Source of the DNA: Hydrangea macrophylla
Taxonomy: Eukaryota; Streptophyta; Magnoliopsida; Cornales; Hydrangeaceae
Direction of reading: 5' to 3'
Length of the DNA stretch: 64,000 nucleotides
NCBI GenBank assembly: GCA_033977485.1
Contig: CM066985.1
Coordinates: forward strand, 70,851,045 to 70,915,044
The translations under genes and the position numbers were made by a program. Under the pieces are notes generated by a model. The model had not been told where the DNA came from. It searched no databases and worked only from the letters and a program-made list of their open reading frames with translations. Of this stretch, positions 46,668-58,789 are shown piece by piece (within the stretch, counting starts at the first letter, position 1; every line of letters begins with the position of its first letter).

Positions 46668-46672
46668 CCTTG
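46668..46672. repeat. Target site duplication CCTTG, right (N1)
   Basis: Matches 39532-39536. Confidence 0.95.
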
Positions 46673-46785
46673 GTTACTTTTAAGAACCTTATTTGATACA
46701 TTTGGCTTTCTAAAAATATTTATAGTATGATTTTGGTCATATGTTTGCTTTTGGTACTTGCTTGGGCATGCTGGGGCGATTAGAG

Positions 46786-47030
46786 GCAAACGAGGTGGGT
46801 ATTCGAAGTTTGCCCCTAGTTTGGGGCATGGGTGGTGGTAAGGCAAACGAGGTAGGTGACCAATTTTTGCCCCTAGTTTAGAAGAGATTTAGGTAAACGA
46901 GACAGGTGGCTGAAGTTTGCCCCTAGTTTAGAAGAGATTTAGGAAAACGAGGCGAGTGGCCGAAGTTTGCCCCTAGTTTAGAAGAGATTTAGGCAAATGA
47001 GGTGGGTGGCCGAAATTTGCCCCTAGTGTG
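46786..47030 (-). repeat. Tandem array of polypurine-like units (Y)
   Basis: Five reverse-complement units (GGCAAACGAGGTGGG...AAGTTTGCCCCTAG), against four in X. Confidence 0.85.
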
Positions 47031-47209
47031 AAGTGTGGTTTCTAGGTTATGGTAGGGACCATAACTTTATTCTCTCATATGCTCATATAATCTTTTGCCT
47101 AGGCACCGGTGGAGTGACCTAGCAAGCTATGTTCTCTCTTTTGTTATTACTCACTTTGGATGTAGCTCTAATTTTTTGCTTAGGTGTCTTTTCAGATTTT
47201 CTACCTAGC

Positions 47210-47400
47210 GAGCCATCCTTCTTTTCGTTTGAAAGTCTACCTACGTACTCCCGAGTGGAGATCAAGTCCAACGTAGTTCGGGCCATGGTCAGAAAGAAGT
47301 GGGTTGATTTTTAGGTTGGTGGGATGACTGAACCGATGTGGTTGCCTACGTATCCCGAGTGGGAATCAGGTTGAGCGTAGTTCAGGGAAAGGCATGAAGG
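47210..47400 (-). repeat. GATACGTAGGCA-type repeat (Y)
   Basis: Two reverse-complement units with CTACGTACTCCCGAGTGG and CTACGTATCCCGAGTGGG. Confidence 0.75.
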
Positions 47401-47415
47401 AAATTGGTAAAAAGG

Positions 47416-49095
47416 TCAAGCATAGTACTTTTTGAGGCGATCCATGTTGATTGGTTCTTTGAATTTGACACCGTCGAGGTCCATGAGATAGGTCGCTCCT
47501 CTGGAAAGGATAGTTTTGACGATGTAAGGGCCGATCCATTTAGGTTTGAACTTCCCACGCGGATCAAAGATCGGAGCTCGTAGTTCCTTTAGGACAAGGT
47601 CACCCTTGACAATTTTCCTCGGATGAACTTTCTTGTTAAAAGCACGAGCTTAACTCTTTTGATAGATTCGGACGTGGTCGACTGCCGCTAGGCGCTTTTC
47701 ATCGATGAGAGGTAATTCTTCGTACCTTTCCCTTAACCAGTCGGATTTTGAAATTTCACATTCCACCATCACATGCAGTGACGGTATTTCTATCTCGACT
47801 GGAAGTACTACTTCCATGCCATATACTAGTGAATAAGGAGTCGCTCCTGTAGACGTCTGTATCGATGTTCTATATCCTCAAAGCGCAAATGGTAGTTTCT
47901 CATGCCAGTCTTTGTAAGTATCGGCCGAATTCTGCAGTATGGCCATGACATTCTTGTTTGCGCTTCGACTGCCCAATTGGTTTGTGGTCTGTATGGTGAC
48001 GACTTATGGTAAGTGATTTTGTATTCCTCAAATAGATCCCTGACCTTTGCTTTGAAATGACTTCCATTGTCCGAAATAATCTCATGGGGGGCTCCATAAT
48101 GGCAGATAAGATTTCTCTTGATGAACTTGGCCACTTCCTTGGCCCCCAACTTGGTGTAGGATTCAGCCTCTACCCACTTTGTGAAATAATCGATGGCCAT
48201 CAAAATGTATCTATTCCCATTCAAGGCTTTTGGAATAATTTCGCCAATGATATCGATTCCGCAAGTTGAGAAAGACCATAGGGAGGTCATACTGTAGAGT
48301 TGGGATGGCGGTACATGCATCATGTTCGCATGGATTTTGTATTTTGTGGCACCTTCTCACGTATTCACAACAGTCTTTTTCCAACGTTGTCTAATAGTAC
48401 CCTTGTCTTACAATCTTCTTGGCCAGCATGTGACCGTTCATGTGTGGACCGCATACTCCTTCGTGTATTTCTTCCATCATCCTTCTGGCGTTCTTCCCGA
48501 ACAAGCAAGTCAGGTTGTGACCATTGTACCCTTTCTTTAACAATATTCCTCCGTAGATGATGAAGTGTGCGGCGAACCTTCGAATCGCTCTTTTGTCCTT
48601 CTCAGAAGATTCTTGGGGATACACTCCTTTTTCTATAAAGTTCCAGACATCTTGATAGCATTGTGTTTCATTCTCTTCTTCTTCGATTGCAACGATCATG
48701 CTAAATGATAGTTCGTATCTTTGCTCGATTACCAAAGGCATCATCTTGACTCCCACGGGGATTTCGATCATATAGGCTAGGGTAGCCAATGAATCTGCTA
48801 ACTGGTTCTCTTCCCTGGGCAGGTAGAAGAATGTCATATTCTTGAACTGTTTCTTGAGTCCATCGAGATGGTCATGATAGGGCTTCAACCTTTCTTCTTT
48901 CACCTCCATTCTCCTCCGGCTTGTGATACAATAAGGTTTGAATCTCGGAAGACATCCAATTTCTGAACTTTTAATTCTATGGCCGCTTCCATCCCCAAAA
49001 TGCACGCCTCGTATTCAGCAGTATTGTTGGTGGAGTTATAATTGAGCTTGACTGCCAGTGGGGTGTGGTCCCCATTTAGTAATACCAGAACTATT
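47416..49095 (-). pseudogene. pol fragment of Y: second RNase H and integrase
   Basis: Reads from 49095 (LNGDHTPLAVKLNYNSTNN, TAEYEACILGMEAAIELK) through DSLATLAYMIEIPVGV, the zinc domain (GVCGPHMNGHMLAKKI), the core (GIDIIGEIIPKALNGNRYIL, then IISDNGSHFKAKV with the canonical DNGS), to the C-terminal end and TGA 47418-47416. It keeps DNGS where X has DSGS, and has its own frameshifts (about 47950 and 48330). Everything upstream of the second RNase H lies beyond Z, outside the window. Confidence 0.88.
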
Positions 49096-52000
49096 TGTAG
49101 ACACCCCATTTTGTCGGCTATCAGATTTAGGAGACCCATAGCTTGGTGGTTCACAATGAACGAAAAAGACTCAAAAAGACCCCTGGAAGTTGGTTCTATC
49201 TCTAAAAAATGCTTAGAATGACCAAAATACCCCTGAAAGCCCGAAAACTCCCAAATTTAGACCAAAAGTTCTGGAAACATGCTATGTCGTAAGAAAAGTA
49301 AGAAAATGAGTTTATAAGTAAAATTAGATGGAATCGTCAGAGACCCCCGGAAGTTCCCGGAAAGTCCCCGTTGACCGATTTGACCCAGTTTGACCAAGGT
49401 TTGACCAAGTTTGACCGAAATCGTCCAAATTCTCCAGAATCATTCTAGATCATATGAAAAGTATTAAAATGAGTTTTAAAAGAAATCGAACGAAAACGTC
49501 AGCTCTTGGAAGCTCCTAAAGGTTTCCATAACTTCTTGGGAATCCCAAGTTTGACTAGTTTGATCAAAAGTTGACTTTGAAACCGGAGCGCCGTATTATT
49601 TTTCAAACATTTTTTATGAATACTAGAGGTCAATAGCTTTCCAACGGTATATCACACATAATTTTTGGATTTAAAACGAGTTCATTGCGAATTTTTGAAG
49701 GCGAAAAAGGCGATCAAATCAGCTTTTATCACAAATACCGCAAAACTTTTCAAAGTGACCTATCCCCAAATTATTTTTTTTATGAAAAATAGACTCCATT
49801 ACCTTTCCAACGGTATATCACAACCTCAATTTGGAGTCCGTATGCATTTTCTGTGAATTTCGGACAAAATTGGGCCTTTTCGCAAATACCGGAACCTCTG
49901 GGGGCCTAAACGGGATTATCCAGACGATTGAGGAGCAATGCCGCGGCAGCACTAGCCCACTGCGGCCGCGGCACAGGCCCAGTGCTGCCGTGGCACTCTC
50001 CTCCATAACAGTATGTTTTTGCAAATATTTTTGGGGTTCCATTTTGGTTAATTAAAAACCAAAACGACGTAGTTTTGGTTCCCAACTTATTTTGGACCAA
50101 TGGGAGACCATTTTAAACTTTTTAAAACTCCATTTACCAGCCCCTTTGCCTATAAAAGAAGCCATTTACTTCCATTTAGATGAGGGACATGGAAGCTTAG
50201 AGAGAGCTTAGGAAGAAACTCTAGAGAAATATAGAGAGAAAGAAAAGAAGTAGTCTTCTTCTTCCATTTTTTTCCAATCAAAGTGAGTTTTAATCTTATT
50301 TTCTTCCATTACCTCTCAAATACTCCACATTCAAATCATCTGCAACCACCATTCTTGAGTATCTATGAGATAATAAGCTACTTCTATGTCCAAATGTCAC
50401 CACATATGAGTGAAACACCAAGCTACAAGTCCAATATCTCAATGAATATCAACTATTGATTGCTATTTGAATGTTTGTTTACTTTGATGTTCATCTCTCT
50501 CTTAACCTCATTTCTTTTGACTTTTCTTTGATTATTTAGTTGTTCATCATCATCTAGATGACATGTTGTTTGAGGAGAGTGAATCCTTATGGATAGTAGC
50601 TCTTGACCTCAAAGACATATTTGATGGATGATAATTCTACCTTCAATACATTCATATGTATTTTTGAGGTCATATTCTCAAACAAAACTATGTTTGTGCA
50701 AATAATATTGGGAGTTCTTTGATGATTCAAGGTTGGATAAGGTTCTAAGTGGTCACATGGTCATCTCAAGAGTTTAAGTTCATGCTTTGAACATCTATTT
50801 CAAAACCCCCAATCAAGAACTCAAACTCTATTTCAACCCAAATCCATTTTCTTCAAGAATGATCCAAAATAGTGAGCTGTTCAGATTCAAAGATTTGTTT
50901 TGAATTAAAAACTTGAGTTATGATGATGAAACCACTTGTAAAATCTTCCTAAGACATCATAGTTTGTTTCCAATTTTGTCCATCAATTATAGAGATGTGA
51001 AAGTATTATATTTGGATGTGAGAAGTTCATATTCATAATCTGCCTCTATTCTCACAGAATGTTCACCCGACCTCTTGCACTTATTATGGATGTTTCGTCA
51101 CTGTACATAGACCTTTTCTATTGTTTTTATGAAACTTAGGTGTCTTAGGAAACCTTTGGTATATAATGGGTCATCATAAACCCTTTCTTTTATTTATGAA
51201 AAATCATACAAAATCAGTCAACAGTGCAGCTTTTGTTTATAAGTCATGTGTACATTCTGATTTATTTCTTTTAATCTATGATGGCTATTAAGGTTTGGCT
51301 TTTTGGGTTATTTTCTAGACACAATAAGGATGATCTCTGATTTTTCCCACATTTTTCTAGGTATGTTTGACCTCCAATTATGATGTTATAAAGTAATGCA
51401 TACAGTCTGTCCACTATTCACAGCATGTCACTTTTTGACTTTCACACTTTAATGCAACACTCTCTTGTATCTAGATGAACCCATATCCCATGAATATGTT
51501 CTTTACCACTTTTATCATACTATATCATATCATGTGTCATCCATCCTCTCATGTATCATACTCCCATAGATTCTTGAGTTTGGTTTCCAAATAAAACCAT
51601 ATTTTGTAAATACTTGGGAAGTTCTTGAAGTGAGTTGGAAATTGATTTTCCAAGTGGTTAGAATATTCATCAAAGTTTTGAAAGTATACTTTCAAAATCC
51701 CTATTTCAAAATCCCTCTAAAACCCCAACATTTTGATCTTAAGAAAGAAAACTCTAGTTTTTCCCAAAATCTTTAAAACAGTAAGTCAAAACAGTGAGTG
51801 ATCTGAGTTCAAAGATTTCTCTAGAACTCAATACTCAATGTATGGATGCAAGACCACTTGTAAAATCTTCCTAACTTATTAGAGAACACCCATGATTTTT
51901 GGTTTGACTTAGAAATACTTGAAAATGGTCTAATTGGACCCAAACATTCTCTCCAGATATTCTGTTTTTGCTGTCACAGCAGCTTGGTCTACTTTCAACT

Positions 52001-52942
52001 AGTTTTACATAAAACTTTTCCAAAAGGGTTGGTCCTAACTTATTTTTCCTTTGAACTTCAGTGTCTTAGGGAACGTTCTGTATAATATGGGCCTCTAGAT
52101 GCTTTGTTTTCATTTTCGAAGATGTTTTGACATTTCGGTCGAGAGTACGAACTCTATTTCTGAGTAACCTCCATTGTTCATATGATTTCTCTCAATCTGT
52201 AATAGTTATTAAAGATTGGCTTTTGGGGTTGTGTTCTAGACACAATAAGGAAGATCGTCATAAAATATCATGCATTCTAAACATTCCTAACCCCTCTTTT
52301 CAAATTTTGAAAAGATCATGTTACTGTTCTATCCACTATTCACAGCAAGCACCTTTTAACTTTCATTCTTTGATTTGATGCTTATATTCATTCCAAATTA
52401 GTTCATATCTTAGGAAGTAGTTCATACTACATTTGTACATATCCCATGATGATTTCATTCATCCATTCATACACATTATAGACTTCTAAGTCATTCTAGG
52501 AATTCATGAACACAAAGCACACTACAACCTTGGCACATTCTAGATACATACATTGCATCCATGCAAGATGTGGGGCCTTCATGGCTCCTAATCTAAGAAG
52601 ATTATAAGGAATGAACTTGATCATACGTTCATATTTCTCCTCGATCTAATCATCCTTTCTCATCCATCCCGGGGATTGAGAAATCTTCTTTTCTCAAAGA
52701 TTAGCATGCATCATTCTAGTTTGCTATGCATGTTTTGATTTCTTTGATTATTTATTTTAATAATAATTCATGTCCCCCTTTAGATTAGGAAGTCTTGACT
52801 ATTTGATATATGATTAGACGATTTTTCCTAGGTTTATTTGTGTGATCTTTCACTTTTGCATTGTGTGATATTTGGTTTATTTGTGTGATCTTTCACTTTT
52901 GCATTGTGTGATATTTCACTTTTCTTATCACTTTTGCATTGT
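49096..52942 (+). repeat. 5' LTR of Z, main part
   Basis: Aligns with LTR 12602-15758 but carries an extra internal duplication of about 920 bp (about 50560-51480 and 51480-52400) and a 43-bp duplication at 52831-52914. TATA box at 50151. It breaks off at about 52920 where an inverted LTR follows; its last 71 bases are at 55667-55737. Confidence 0.8.
50151..50158 (+). promoter_or_regulatory. TATA box of the Z LTR
   Basis: TATAAAAG in TTGCCTATAAAAGAAGCC, at the place of TATATAAA in the X LTRs. Confidence 0.65.
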
Positions 52943-52953
52943 GTGATAAGAAA
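52921..52953. other. Hairpin at the junction of the inverted LTRs
   Basis: TTTCTTATCAC and GTGATAAGAAA form a perfect 11-bp stem with an 11-base loop, exactly at the turn from the + LTR to the - LTR. Confidence 0.9.
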
Positions 52954-55666
52954 TCAAAATATGCTTAGCAAGCTAGTATGATGCATGTTAATCTTTAAGA
53001 AAAGAAGACCTCTCAATCCCCGAGATGGACGAGAAAGGATGATTAGATCGGGAGAAGCATGAATGTGTGATCAAATTCATTCCTTATAATCTTCTTAGAT
53101 TAGGAGCCATGAAGGCCCCACATCTTGCATGGATGCAATGTATGTATCTAGAATGTGCCAAGGTTGTAGTGTGCTTTGTGTTCATGAATTCCTAGAATGA
53201 CTTAGAAGTCTATAATGTGTATGAATGGATGAATGAAATCATCATGGGATATGTACAAATGTAGTATGAAATACTTCCTAAGATATGAACTAATTTGGAA
53301 TGAATATAAGCATCAAATCAAAGAATGAAAGTTAAAAGGTGCTTGCTGTGAATAGTGGATAGAACAGTAACATGATCTTGCAAAAATGGAAAAGAGGGGT
53401 TAGGAATGTTTTCAATGCATGATATTTTATGTAGATGTTCCTTATTGTGTCTAGAACACAACCCAAAAATCCAATCTTTAATAACTATCACATATTGAGA
53501 GAAATCATATGAACAACAGAGGTCACTCAGAAACAGAGTCCGTACTGTCTACTGAAATGTTGAAAAATCTTAGAAAATGAAAACGAGTGATCTAGAGGCC
53601 CATTTTATACAGAACGTTCCCTAAGGCATTGAAGTTTAAGGGAAAAATAAGTTGGGACCACCCCTTTTGGAAAATATTTCTGAAAAAGGAGTTGGAAGTT
53701 AGTCAAGCTGCTGTGACAGTAGAGGTTGAATGTTTGGGCCCAAATGGACCATTTTCAAGTACTTCCAAGTCAAACCAAAAATCATGGGTGTTGTCCAATG
53801 AGTTGGGAAGATTTTCCAAGTGGCCTTGCATCTATATGTTGAGTATTGAGTTCTAGAGAAATCTTTGAACTCAGCTCACTCACTGTTTTGACTCACTGTT
53901 TTGAAGATTTTAGGAAAAATAAGGTTTTCTTTCTTGAAATCAAAATGAGAGGGATTGAGGGGGGTTTTGAAGTAGAGGTTTTGAAAGTGCATTTTCAATA
54001 CTCAATAAAGATTATGACCACTTAAAATGCCAACATTCAACTCATCATCAAGAACCTCCAAGATTGTTGGAGAGACTTATTTTTATTTGAACATAACTTC
54101 AATACACTTCAAGAATGCTTTGGAGGTATTGAAGTTATGATCATCATCTATCAAACATGTTTTTGAGGTCAAGAGCTACTATCCATAAGGATTCACTCAC
54201 CCCAAACTTCATGTCATCATTTAGATGATGATGAACTAGTAAGTAAATAAAAAAAATCAAAAAGAAATGAGGTGAGAAGAGATGAACATTGAATAAACAA
54301 GCAAGTAGATAATGATCAATAGATGATGTTCATGAAGTATTGAACTTGTAGATTGGTGTTTCACTCATATGTAATGACATTGGACATGGAAGAAGCTTCC
54401 ACTCTCTTAAATGCTCACTAAAATGGTGGTTGGGTGTATTGAATGTTGAAGTAAATGGGAGTAATGTAGTAAAAACAAAGTTTAGAACTCACTTTTGTTT
54501 TGAAAAATCAAAGAAGTAAGCTTCTTCTTCTCTATTCTAACCTTATCTCTACAACTTTCTCTCCCAAACTTTCTCTAAACTTGCATTTGACTCCCCCAAA
54601 ATGAAGAGCAATGGGGGGTTTATATAGGCCAACTTGGGGTGGTTTTGGGGTTTTAGAAGTATTCGCATTGGTTCCAAACATCTGTAATCATGAAGCTACG
54701 TCGTTTTGGTTTTTAATTAATCAAAATGGGACCACAAAACAAATTACAAAAATACACTGTTCTGGTGGGGAATGCCGCGGCGGCAGTGGGCCAGTGCCGC
54801 GGCGGCAGTGCTCCTCCCTCGTCCAGATAATGCTGTTTAGGCCCCCTGAGGTTCCGGTATTCGCGAAAAGGCCCTATTTTGTCCAAAATTCACAGAAAAT
54901 GCGTACGAATTCCAAACTGAGGTTGTGATATACTGTTGGAAAGGTAATGGAGTCTACTTTACACAAAAAATGGTTCGGGGATAGGTCATTTTGAAAAGTT
55001 TTGCGGTATTCGTGATAAAAGCCGATTTGATCGCCTTTTTCGCCTTCGGAAATTCAAAATAAATTCGTTTTAAATCCAGGAATTATGTGCGACATACCGT
55101 TGGAAAGCTATTGACCTCTAGTATCCATGAAAAATATTTGAAATTTGTTTCGGTGCCCCGATTTCAAAGTCAAATCTTGGTCAAACTGGTCAAACCCGGG
55201 ATTCCCGGTAAGTTCTGGGAACCTCCGGGAGCTCCCAGGAGCCGACGTTTTCGTTCGATTATCTTTTAAAACTTATTTTAATACTTTTCTAATGATTCTG
55301 GTGAATTCGGACGATTTCGGTCAAATTTGGTCAAACTCTGGTCAAACCTGGTCAAACCTGGTCAAATCGGTCAACGGGAACTTTCGGGGAACTTCCGGGA
55401 CTTCCGGGGGTCTCTGGGAGCTGACGATTTCTTCCGGTTTTACTTAAAAACTCATTTTATCATTTTTTTCTTACGACATAGCATGTTTTCAGAACTTCGG
55501 GACCAAATTTAGGAGTCTTCGGGCTTTCAGGGGCATTTTGGTCAATCTGAGCATTCTGAGAGATAGAGCTGACTTCCAGGAGTCCTTTTGAGTCTTTTAC
55601 GATCATTGTGAACCACCAAGCTATGGATCTCCTAAATCTGATAGCCGACAAAATGGGGTGTCTACA
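52943..55666 (-). repeat. Inverted X-family LTR inside the Z 5' LTR
   Basis: On the - strand it starts TGTAGACACCCCATTTTGTC at 55666 and runs to GATTTCTT near 52945, where it is cut (about 430 bases short of a full LTR). TATA box (reverse complement) at 54619-54626, CpG-rich block at 54765-54815. It lacks the 920-bp duplication of its neighbour. No target duplication seen. Confidence 0.82.
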
Positions 55667-55737
55667 CCTTTTCTCTCTCTTTTCAAATCAATTTCAAACA
55701 AAACAAGTGGATAGTGGTGGAATCCCGCGTGTCCCCA
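55667..55737 (+). repeat. 5' LTR of Z, 3' tip
   Basis: CCTTTTCTCTCTCTTTTC...CGCGTGTCCCCA aligns with the last 70 bases of the X 3' LTR and is followed by a primer site. Confidence 0.75.
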
Positions 55738-55740
55738 ATC

Positions 55741-55758
55741 TGGCGACTCTGCTAGGGA
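55741..55758 (+). other. Primer binding site of Z
   Basis: TGGCGACTCTGCTAGGGA, three bases after the LTR. Resembles the tRNA-Arg-type site known for Ogre and other Tat elements. Confidence 0.8.
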
Positions 55759-57450
55759 TTTTTTTTATTTTCAAAACAAAATAATACAGAGGTTTGACTC
55801 ATAAGTAGGATCCTTAAAATCATCTTTTTACTGTGTCTGGTTCATCGCATTGCACTTTGCATTTTCCCCCTTCGACTGTGTCTGAAACGCGGCGCTGACA
55901 TTGTTCAGGTCTTGCTGTGCCAGGGCACAAGTCACCGTTGATACTGTACCTTCCAAGGTATATCAAAAAGAGTAAACACTTCCGTACTGTCTCTCTGACG
56001 GTATATTGGAACTCTCGTCAACGGATCCTCTTTGACTAAACCCAGCCTTTGCATATAGATTCCTGTAGAACCTTTCATAGGGTTGTTGATTTATCTTTTC
56101 AGATAGGACAATATGATACAACTGCTGTATGCCCTGGTGAGATTACCTGCGCGGTGTAGATGCTTATGTGGCATGAGGTAGAACCTCTTTCTTATGATCC
56201 CCAAGGCAATCACTTATATGTGACCACATTGAATGACCTGCCTAAGCACCATGGTAAGGAAGTCTGCTCCATGTTCACAAAGATATACATAGCAAACCTT
56301 GTTTATTGGTCCTAGGGTATAGGAGTATGAAAACTAGTTAGACAGTATGATCACCATCATAACCTGTTTCTCCCAGAAACCCTGTCCAGATATCCCAGAT
56401 ATAACCATATTAACCAGTTTCTCCCAGAAACTCTGTCCAGATATCCCAGATATAACCATATTAATCAATTTTTCCCCGAAACTCTGTCCAGATATCCCAG
56501 ATATAACCATATTAACCAGTTTTTCCCAGAAACTCTGTCTAAATCTCCCATATTTTCCAGATATACCAGTTTTTCCCAGAAACTATGTCTATATCTCCCA
56601 GATTTCCCAGATATACCAGTTTCTCCCAGAAACTCTGTCCTATCTTCCCAGATACACTAGTTTCTCCCAGAAACTCTATCCAAATTTTTTAGAAATACCC
56701 AAAGTACCTGTTTTCCCAGAAGCTCTGCCCAAATCTCCCAGATTTTTCAAAAATCCCAACATCTCTACCCAAATCACCTAGAAATGCCCAGATATACTTG
56801 TTTCTCCTAGAAACTCTATCCAAATTTTCCAGAAATACCCATAGTACTTGTTTCTCCCAAAAACTCTACCTAAATCACCCAGAAATGCCCAGATATATAC
56901 TTGTTTATCCTAGAAACTCTATCCATATTTCTCAGAAATACCCAAAATACCAGTTTCTCCTAAAAGCTCAGTCCAAATCAACCAGAAATCCCTATTTCTC
57001 CTAGAAACTCAAATGACTTCTAGAAATTTCTCCGAATCTTCCAAATCCCTGTTTCTCCCAGAAACTCTGTCCAAAATTCCTGAAGTATCCCAGAAATCCC
57101 TGTTATCCCTTGGTGATCATACTGGAAAGTAAGGTTAGCACACTCTGTATAGCTAGGACCTTATTTGTTTAACTGCTATCTGTTAGAAGTAGGGGCATCA
57201 TATCGATTAGGGCTTGCATTCTCATGCTTGTCTCATCGTGCACGATTCATGTCAGTCTACATGCACGCACATTTTGTCAGTCTCACATATGTCAGTCTCT
57301 ACACATCAAGCGCGTACATGTCATCATCCTCACCCATCTCAATCATTGTATAAAAGTCGTATACATACTGCAACCATCATCAGTTCACATCGATAAATTC
57401 TTTGAGACTCTGATCAGCTTTCCCCACTAGGAGTCCATAAGAAGTATTTC
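55759..57450 (+). other. 5' leader of Z
   Basis: No gene in 55759-56350. From 56360 to 57080 comes a diverged repeat (next entry). 57165-57430 is unique sequence with several TGTCAGTCT words. Open frames here (56347-57004) come from the repeat. Confidence 0.6.
56360..57080 (+). repeat. Leader repeat with TTTCTCCCAGAAACTCTGTCC
   Basis: About 14 units of 40-65 bases; the first three are nearly identical (CCCAGATATAACCATATTAA between them), later ones diverge. Nothing like it exists in X or Y. Confidence 0.85.
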
Positions 57451-58170
57451 GTGCCTCTGTTAATTTGGACTTTTACTTCTATTTTAGCCCCGGGTAAGGA
57501 CACCTTTGTACCTTCCCAAATTCATTATCTCAGTCGTGGACTAGCCCAGGCTATCATAAACCCGCCAAAGGCCTACCAAGCTCTGGAGGAGAAAGTAAAC
57601 AAACTACAAACCACTGTTGAACAACTAAGTTTAAGGATAAGCCGATTCGAGAAGATGGTGCAGAGCATCGATACAGGGATGTATGGCTTGTCCGATGCCG
57701 TCTATCTAAGCCCATTTCCACATCTAAATCCCTACTTGTATCCAAGCCCATACACTAACCTTGGTAATCCTAGTCCATATCCAAACCCAAGAGCCACTCT
57801 AAGGACCCACTTGAACTCAAAGTTTAAAAAAGCCCGTAAACCAAGAACCTTTGCCAACCTGGATATGCCATTGTCCGTAATCCTTGATAACCTTATCAAA
57901 AAGGGGCACCTCCGACTCCTTCAGCCTCGTGCTGACACCCCTCCGCCTAGTTGTGACATGTCCAAAATTTGTGCCTACCACTAAGGCCCAAGCCATGACA
58001 CCGACAGCTGCATGCGCCTTCGCCATGATATCCAGGACCTCCTCGATCAGAAAATCATCGAGCCATCGCCCATCCAACCCTATGTCAACCAAAGTGTCAG
58101 CTTCATCGAACCTAAAGCCCCTGGCTTACCTGTTCAAATGATCCCCTTCGCTGAGGACCATGAATGTTGA
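57451..58170 (+). pseudogene. gag C-terminal part of Z
   Basis: One frame from about 57451 to TGA 58168-58170 with one stop (57982-57984). Residues 40-70 are a likely coiled coil (ALEEKVNKLQTTVEQLSLRI), then a Pro/Tyr-rich part (NPYLYPSPYTNLGNPSPYP), the conserved FANLDMPLSVILDNLIKKGH, and the zinc finger CAYH-stop-GPSHDTDSC whose glutamine codon has become TAA. The start is not real (GTG); the capsid domain is missing. Related to the gag of X. Confidence 0.75.
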
Positions 58171-58549
58171 ACCTGTACAAGTGAAGTGATGGTGATTGGG
58201 ACTCTTGCTAGAAGACCAAATGAAAATGCCCATTAGAAAAAGAAATAAAAAGAATAAGCGAGTCACTGTGACATTCCATTTGAGACCAGGTCGAGTCTAG
58301 TCGTGTCTATTCTATGTTTGGAGTCTATTTCAAGTTTAGTCTTGTGATCGAGTTTGTTTGTCATCAAGTTGTTATGAGTCTATAATCTTTCTCTTTTGGA
58401 TAGAATGAAATCTCATTTTGCTTAACCCGATGTGTATAGTCGTAAGTGCATGAATCATTGAACTGTAAGGTCACTTTTCAAACTATCACAGATAATAAAT
58501 TTTTGCATCAAACAAACAAAAAAAAGAGGAATCCTGAAAAGGTCAAAGA

Positions 58550-58745
58550 TGATTTCACGCTGACCCCGAAGAGGAGCCGAGAATTGAGTAGTCTTACTTC
58601 AAGAATTCAAAGATGCTTTTGCTCAAATCTTGAAAAGACATACTTGGAACTGATTTGGGGCTTGCCCAATACCCTTTTCCACCATTTTAAAGCCTTGAGC
58701 CCAGTCCAATCAAAAGCCATACAAACCTGTCCAATGCAGACTTAG
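58550..58745 (+). pseudogene. pol remnant of Z (start of RT linker)
   Basis: EFKDAFA followed, in another frame, by KDILGTDLGLAQYPFPPF matches the X sequence EFKDVFA-SYEDMLGVDPDIVQHHIP. After this, sequence jumps to the region 3' of pol (58817 = X 24360), so nearly all of pol has been deleted. Confidence 0.6.
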
Positions 58746-58789
58746 TCATTGTTGGTAGCCAAACATTTCAATGAGTTTCTTCCCCCTTT

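Larger units (their letters stand above)
35996..49095 (-). mobile_element. Tat element Y, partial, interrupted by N1 and Z
   Basis: A second copy of the X family in reverse: - strand pol (49095-47416), then the tandem repeats, then the antisense pair (now on the + strand) down to about 36025. Sequence order equals X 22490-28370. N1 splits it at 39537-46667 and Z cuts its RNase H at 49095. The 3' repeats and LTR expected beyond the PMD gene are missing; M starts there instead. Confidence 0.85.
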
